Shown here piece after piece: positions 61,305 through 64,000 of a DNA stretch of 64,000 nucleotides. The notes beneath the pieces are model-generated. The model was given only the letters and a program-made list of their open reading frames with translations. It had not been told where the DNA came from and did no database searches. The stretch lies in assembly GCA_027488865.1 (NCBI GenBank), contig JAIYAU010000046.1:1-64000 (forward strand), given 5' to 3'. This DNA comes from Cytophagaceae bacterium (GTDB lineage Bacteria; Bacteroidota; Bacteroidia; Cytophagales; UBA9547). A program made the translations under genes and the position numbers. The first letter of the stretch is position 1; each line of letters opens with the position of its first letter.

Positions 61305-61930
61305 TTACATTCGCATTTGCCAATTAAAAAAGCAATGTAAGCGGAGGCTCCACAAAGTTTATCATTGCTTAAGTAACTCAAATGTGAAGCAGTTACATAT
61401 CTGTATTTAAGACCTAACTCTAACCTAAACAATTTTCCTATTGGTTTTTGTACATATATAGAAGGCTCAAATAATGGAAAGAAATTTAAAGTTTGACTTT
61501 TGGCCTTAGGTATGGTTTCTTTAAATCCAATACCAAGAGCTGTTAGGATGTTAGTACCAAATATTAATTTAGGTCTGTTAAATATAATATAGCCAAATTC
61601 TAAACCGCCGTAACCAAATTTAAAAAAATTATAGGTGCCGTAATTGGCATTGTCAAGTTCTACACCTTTAGGCATACCCCAACCACCACCACCAAAAGTA
61701 AAACGATTATTAAAAATAGCAGCGCCTCTTCCGCCTGTCATTACCGCAAATTGATTGTTAACTTGTGTAGCCATCACCGATACTCCTCCAAATGAGTAAG
61801 AAGTCATTCGTATCCTTTTGACATTTAGGCTATCTACCTGCGCAATAGTCAATAAGGATAATAAGAATACAATTAAACCAGTTAACTTAAATCTGCCTAT
61901 ATAGATTATACTATTTGTTAAAAACATCAT
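61301..61930 (-). CDS. Exported, probably outer-membrane protein of unknown function
   Basis: 209 residues: N-terminal signal (LTGLIVFLLSLLTIAQ), then Gly- and aromatic-rich strands (SYSFGGVSVMATQVNNQFAVMTGGRGAAIFNNRFTFGGGGWG, FKFGYGGLEFGYIIF, RLELGLKYRYV), as expected for a small beta-barrel. Ends with FLIGKCECK. No family is recognised. First gene of the overlapping operon that runs to 59490. Start may be the second Met. Confidence 0.65.
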   Translation of the reverse strand: MMFLTNSIIYIGRFKLTGLIVFLLSLLTIAQVDSLNVKRIRMTSYSFGGVSVMATQVNNQFAVMTGGRGAAIFNNRFTFGGGGWGMPKGVELDNANYGTYNFFKFGYGGLEFGYIIFNRPKLIFGTNILTALGIGFKETIPKAKSQTLNFFPLFEPSIYVQKPIGKLFRLELGLKYRYVTASHLSYLSNDKLCGASAYIAFLIGKCECK

Positions 61931-62346
61931 ACTTAAAAGCCTTCTAAGGCTATTGCTAAAACAAAATTTTTATAACCAACTGTTACCGATTCAAAAGCTA
62001 TTAACATCTGTAAGAATGCAAATTTCGACAATCTATCACCCAAAGTATTTATATATTTAAAAGTTAAAATCTTATAAATCACGCAATATGAGAATTAAAT
62101 AGCTATTAATTTGTTATCCTAACATGTAAAAAAAGCATCAATTTATCCTCTCTATGTGTGATAACCATACAATTTTGATTAGTCAGATTCATGCATTTTA
62201 TCCTGCAATCCTGTCCTCCCCTATTAGCAATAAACACCAATGAAATAGGTAAAAACCCCTTCAAGAAAAATCTTAAAACTAACGAAAGGCTCTTTTGCTT
62301 TTATCAATATTGTGCGTATATTTCAACTACAATTACAGAAGCAATT
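61931..62346. other. Intergenic region before the HMA lipoprotein
   Basis: Divergent spacer of 416 nt. It holds a small palindrome AGCCTTCTAAGGCT at 61938-61951 just upstream of the barrel gene. The frame of the next gene is open back to 62191, but those codons precede a signal peptide and are not taken as coding. No promoter match to the full consensus was found. Confidence 0.4.
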
Positions 62347-62703
62347 ATGAAATATTTTATTGTATTACTCACATTAGTGTTAAGCCTTATTTCTTGCGAC
62401 AAAAAAGGAGAAGAAAAAAGCACAAAAGTAAAAAAATCCGAGTTTTGGGTAAGAGGTAATTGTGATATGTGTAAAGAACGCATCGAAGCATCTTTATTGA
62501 CCGTGCAAGGAGTTTCAGCCGCAGTTTGGAATGTAGATTCCAAATTATTAACAGTGTTATACGATACCACCGCTACCAATGAAATAACCTTAAAACAAGC
62601 TACCGCCAAAACTGGCCATGAAACAAAAGATGTTCTGGCTGACGAAAAAGCACATAATGAATTGCCAGAATGTTGTAAGCGAAATGCTTCAGAAATGAAG
62701 TAA
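62347..62703 (+). CDS. Heavy-metal-associated (HMA) domain lipoprotein
   Basis: 118 residues from the ATG at 62347: signal MKYFIVLLTLVLSLISC with lipobox LISC, then an HMA domain with the metal-binding pair in GNCDMCKERIEASLLTVQGV and the end pattern TAKTGHETKDVLADEKAHNELPECC. It could bind Cu or a similar soft metal in the periplasm and pass it on or sense it. The frame is open upstream to 62191 but the signal peptide fixes the start. Its stop abuts the convergent DUF3109 gene stop with no gap. Confidence 0.85.
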   Translation: MKYFIVLLTLVLSLISCDKKGEEKSTKVKKSEFWVRGNCDMCKERIEASLLTVQGVSAAVWNVDSKLLTVLYDTTATNEITLKQATAKTGHETKDVLADEKAHNELPECCKRNASEMK

Positions 62704-63273
62704 TTATTGAGGATTTTCTATTTTTAATACTAACTCATTGTACCAATTTTCTCCATACTTGCGCGTTAATGGATCTTTTAAAAATTTATAAAGCGGTACG
62801 CCAAGCTTAGCTCCATAGTCGCATGCTGGACTACAAATACTCCATCGGTCATAGTTGATAGTCTCATACTTGTCATCAAATTTTGTAATCCTTATTGGAT
62901 ATAAATGACAAGAAATTGGTTTTCTAAAACTGATTTTACCATCCAAATACGCCTGTTCAATCCCACACTTTAACACGCCACCTGCATCATAAATAGAAAA
63001 TACACATTCTCTATTGTTAATGGTTGAAGTTGAAAAGTCACCTTCCCAGTCTTTAATGTAAGGGCCTTGTTTTTTAATTTCTTCTATGCCCTGTACACTC
63101 AAATAAGGCTTTACCTCGTCCAATATATCTTCGATAACAAGCAGCTCCTCCATTTCTAGAGGAGCTCCTAAATCTCCCTCCACACAACATGCTCCTTTGC
63201 ATTTGTCTAAGTGGCACACAAAAAATTTGTCTGCCACGTCGTCACTTATGTAAGTATCATTAATAACAATCAC
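62704..63273 (-). CDS. DUF3109 family protein
   Basis: 189 residues with many conserved cysteines: FFVCHLDKCKGACCVEGDLGAPLE (18-41), NRECVFSIYDAGGVLKCGIE, ISCHLYPIRITKF and WSICSPACDYG. The eight or so cysteines resemble the CxxCxxxCC zinc or iron-sulfur pattern of this Bacteroidota family (related to UPF0153). Function unknown. It follows the M42 peptidase gene by 32 nt on the same strand, so co-transcription is likely. Confidence 0.92.
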   Translation of the reverse strand: MIVINDTYISDDVADKFFVCHLDKCKGACCVEGDLGAPLEMEELLVIEDILDEVKPYLSVQGIEEIKKQGPYIKDWEGDFSTSTINNRECVFSIYDAGGVLKCGIEQAYLDGKISFRKPISCHLYPIRITKFDDKYETINYDRWSICSPACDYGAKLGVPLYKFLKDPLTRKYGENWYNELVLKIENPQ

Positions 63274-63305
63274 CTTGTCTAACGCTTTGAGCTTTAATTA
63301 AATAG

Positions 63306-64000
63306 TTATTTGATATATTTAAAATCTTGACCGTTATACAATTTCAACAAGGTATTATAAAATAGCTTAATGGTATTGTCCACATCATCTTGGTGCACCA
63401 TCTCTACAGTAGTGTGCATGTATTTTAAAGCCAAAGATATAAGCGCAGATGGCACCCCAGCATTAGAATAAGCAAACGAGTCAGTATCGGTACCTGTAGA
63501 GCGAGAAACAGCCGCCCTTTGGAAAGGAATCGTTTGTTCTTCTGCCACATTTATTAACACCTTTATCAGGTTGTTATGTACCGCAGGACCATAAGTTAGC
63601 ACAGGGCCCTTACCTGCTGCCAAATCTCCCTGTGATTTTTTATCGTAAAAAGGAGATTGCGTATCATGAGTCACATCCACACATATGGCCACATTAGGCT
63701 TAATATTTTCTGCAATCATTTCAGCTCCTTTTAAGCCTATTTCTTCTTGCACTGCATTTACAATGTATAAGCCAAAATCCAATTTAATATTATTTTCAAA
63801 TAACATTCTGGCTACTTCCGCTATAATAAATCCACCTATTTTGTTATCCAACGCACGACCAACAAAATAACGATTGTTTAATATCGCCAACTCATCTTCA
63901 AAAGTAACTACACATCCCACATGTACACCAAGTTCTTCTACTTCAGCTTTTTTAAAACAACCCAAGTCAAGACAAATGTTTTTCATTGTTGGAATTGGCT
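63306..64000 (-). CDS. M42 family metallopeptidase, 5' end beyond the window
   Basis: The C-terminal part of an M42 aminopeptidase (usual length about 350). The reading frame is open through the Met at 63986 to the window end (PIPT before MKNICLDLGC), so the gene is partial, not short. The catalytic-domain metal ligands are seen: Asp of FVGRALDNKIGG, Glu-Glu in VNAVQEEIGLKG, Asp in VAICVDVTHD and His in LKYMHTTVEMVHQDD. M42 enzymes form large tetrahedral particles and remove N-terminal residues from peptides. Confidence 0.9.
   Translation of the reverse strand, partial: PIPTMKNICLDLGCFKKAEVEELGVHVGCVVTFEDELAILNNRYFVGRALDNKIGGFIIAEVARMLFENNIKLDFGLYIVNAVQEEIGLKGAEMIAENIKPNVAICVDVTHDTQSPFYDKKSQGDLAAGKGPVLTYGPAVHNNLIKVLINVAEEQTIPFQRAAVSRSTGTDTDSFAYSNAGVPSALISLALKYMHTTVEMVHQDDVDNTIKLFYNTLLKLYNGQDFKYIK

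Noticed and set aside
62191..62346. N-terminal extension of the HMA lipoprotein
   Set aside because: It would place 52 residues before a clear lipoprotein signal peptide.

Overview
The window looks like chromosomal DNA of a member of the Bacteroidota (Chitinophagales, Sphingobacteriales or a related group). The evidence is AT-rich sequence, a type IX secretion C-terminal domain on an exported nuclease, Bacteroidota-restricted families (GSCFA, DUF5686, XrtN exosortase, DUF3109, the ExbB-ExbD-ExbD-TonB layout), many lipoproteins, and a promoter matching the Bacteroidota consensus (TTTG, 19 nt, TAnnTTTG). I saw no rRNA or tRNA gene and no CRISPR array.

Layout. 1-0.98 kb: a 177-codon gene that recurs at 49.4 kb, then a patch of direct and inverted repeats. 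1-7.2 kb: nitroreductase, phosphoglycerate mutase and a stress-type group (Dps, succinate-semialdehyde dehydrogenase, His-rich protein, triple-BON protein), then a CPBP membrane protease and a lipoprotein. 7.6-11.5 kb: the XrtN exosortase operon; the VIT-domain partner ends in what looks like a PEP-type sorting signal. 11.6-17.8 kb: a tripartite RND efflux operon with a small secreted protein upstream. 18-26 kb: polyphosphate kinase, threonyl-tRNA synthetase, TPR lipoprotein, DUF5686 outer-membrane protein. 26-32 kb: GSCFA protein, exported TPR-CHAT protease, LpoB-like and COG3014 lipoproteins. 32-43 kb: class V aminotransferase, unknown proteins, T9SS endonuclease I, MCE/MlaD protein, amidase, LptD-like protein, cysteine synthase. 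43-47 kb: TonB energising operon and 3-hydroxyacyl-CoA dehydrogenase. 47-50 kb: an unknown lipoprotein/barrel pair, a TPR gene remnant and the second 177-codon gene.

50.1-56.1 kb is the most unusual part. Five units, each carrying unrelated small genes on the + strand (lipoprotein; membrane-anchored unknown; Fic protein; DUF2625; WYL regulator with Rid and YdeI proteins), are separated by long imperfect palindromes of about 130 bp. In three of the five units the first bases of the unit are the reverse complement of the left box of the palindrome at its own far end. That is the signature left by circular integron cassettes. No integrase is visible, so the region reads as a cluster of attC sites lacking an integrase (CALIN type). 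One site is split by an insertion of about 270 bp whose minus strand ends like a bacterial group II intron.

56-64 kb: a 52-residue unannotated-size gene, alpha/beta hydrolase, a REP-type Y1 transposase followed by three hairpins at exact 37-bp spacing, nitroreductase, a tightly overlapping membrane-protein operon with a frameshifted DUF6064 gene, an HMA-domain lipoprotein, DUF3109 protein and an M42 peptidase cut by the window edge.
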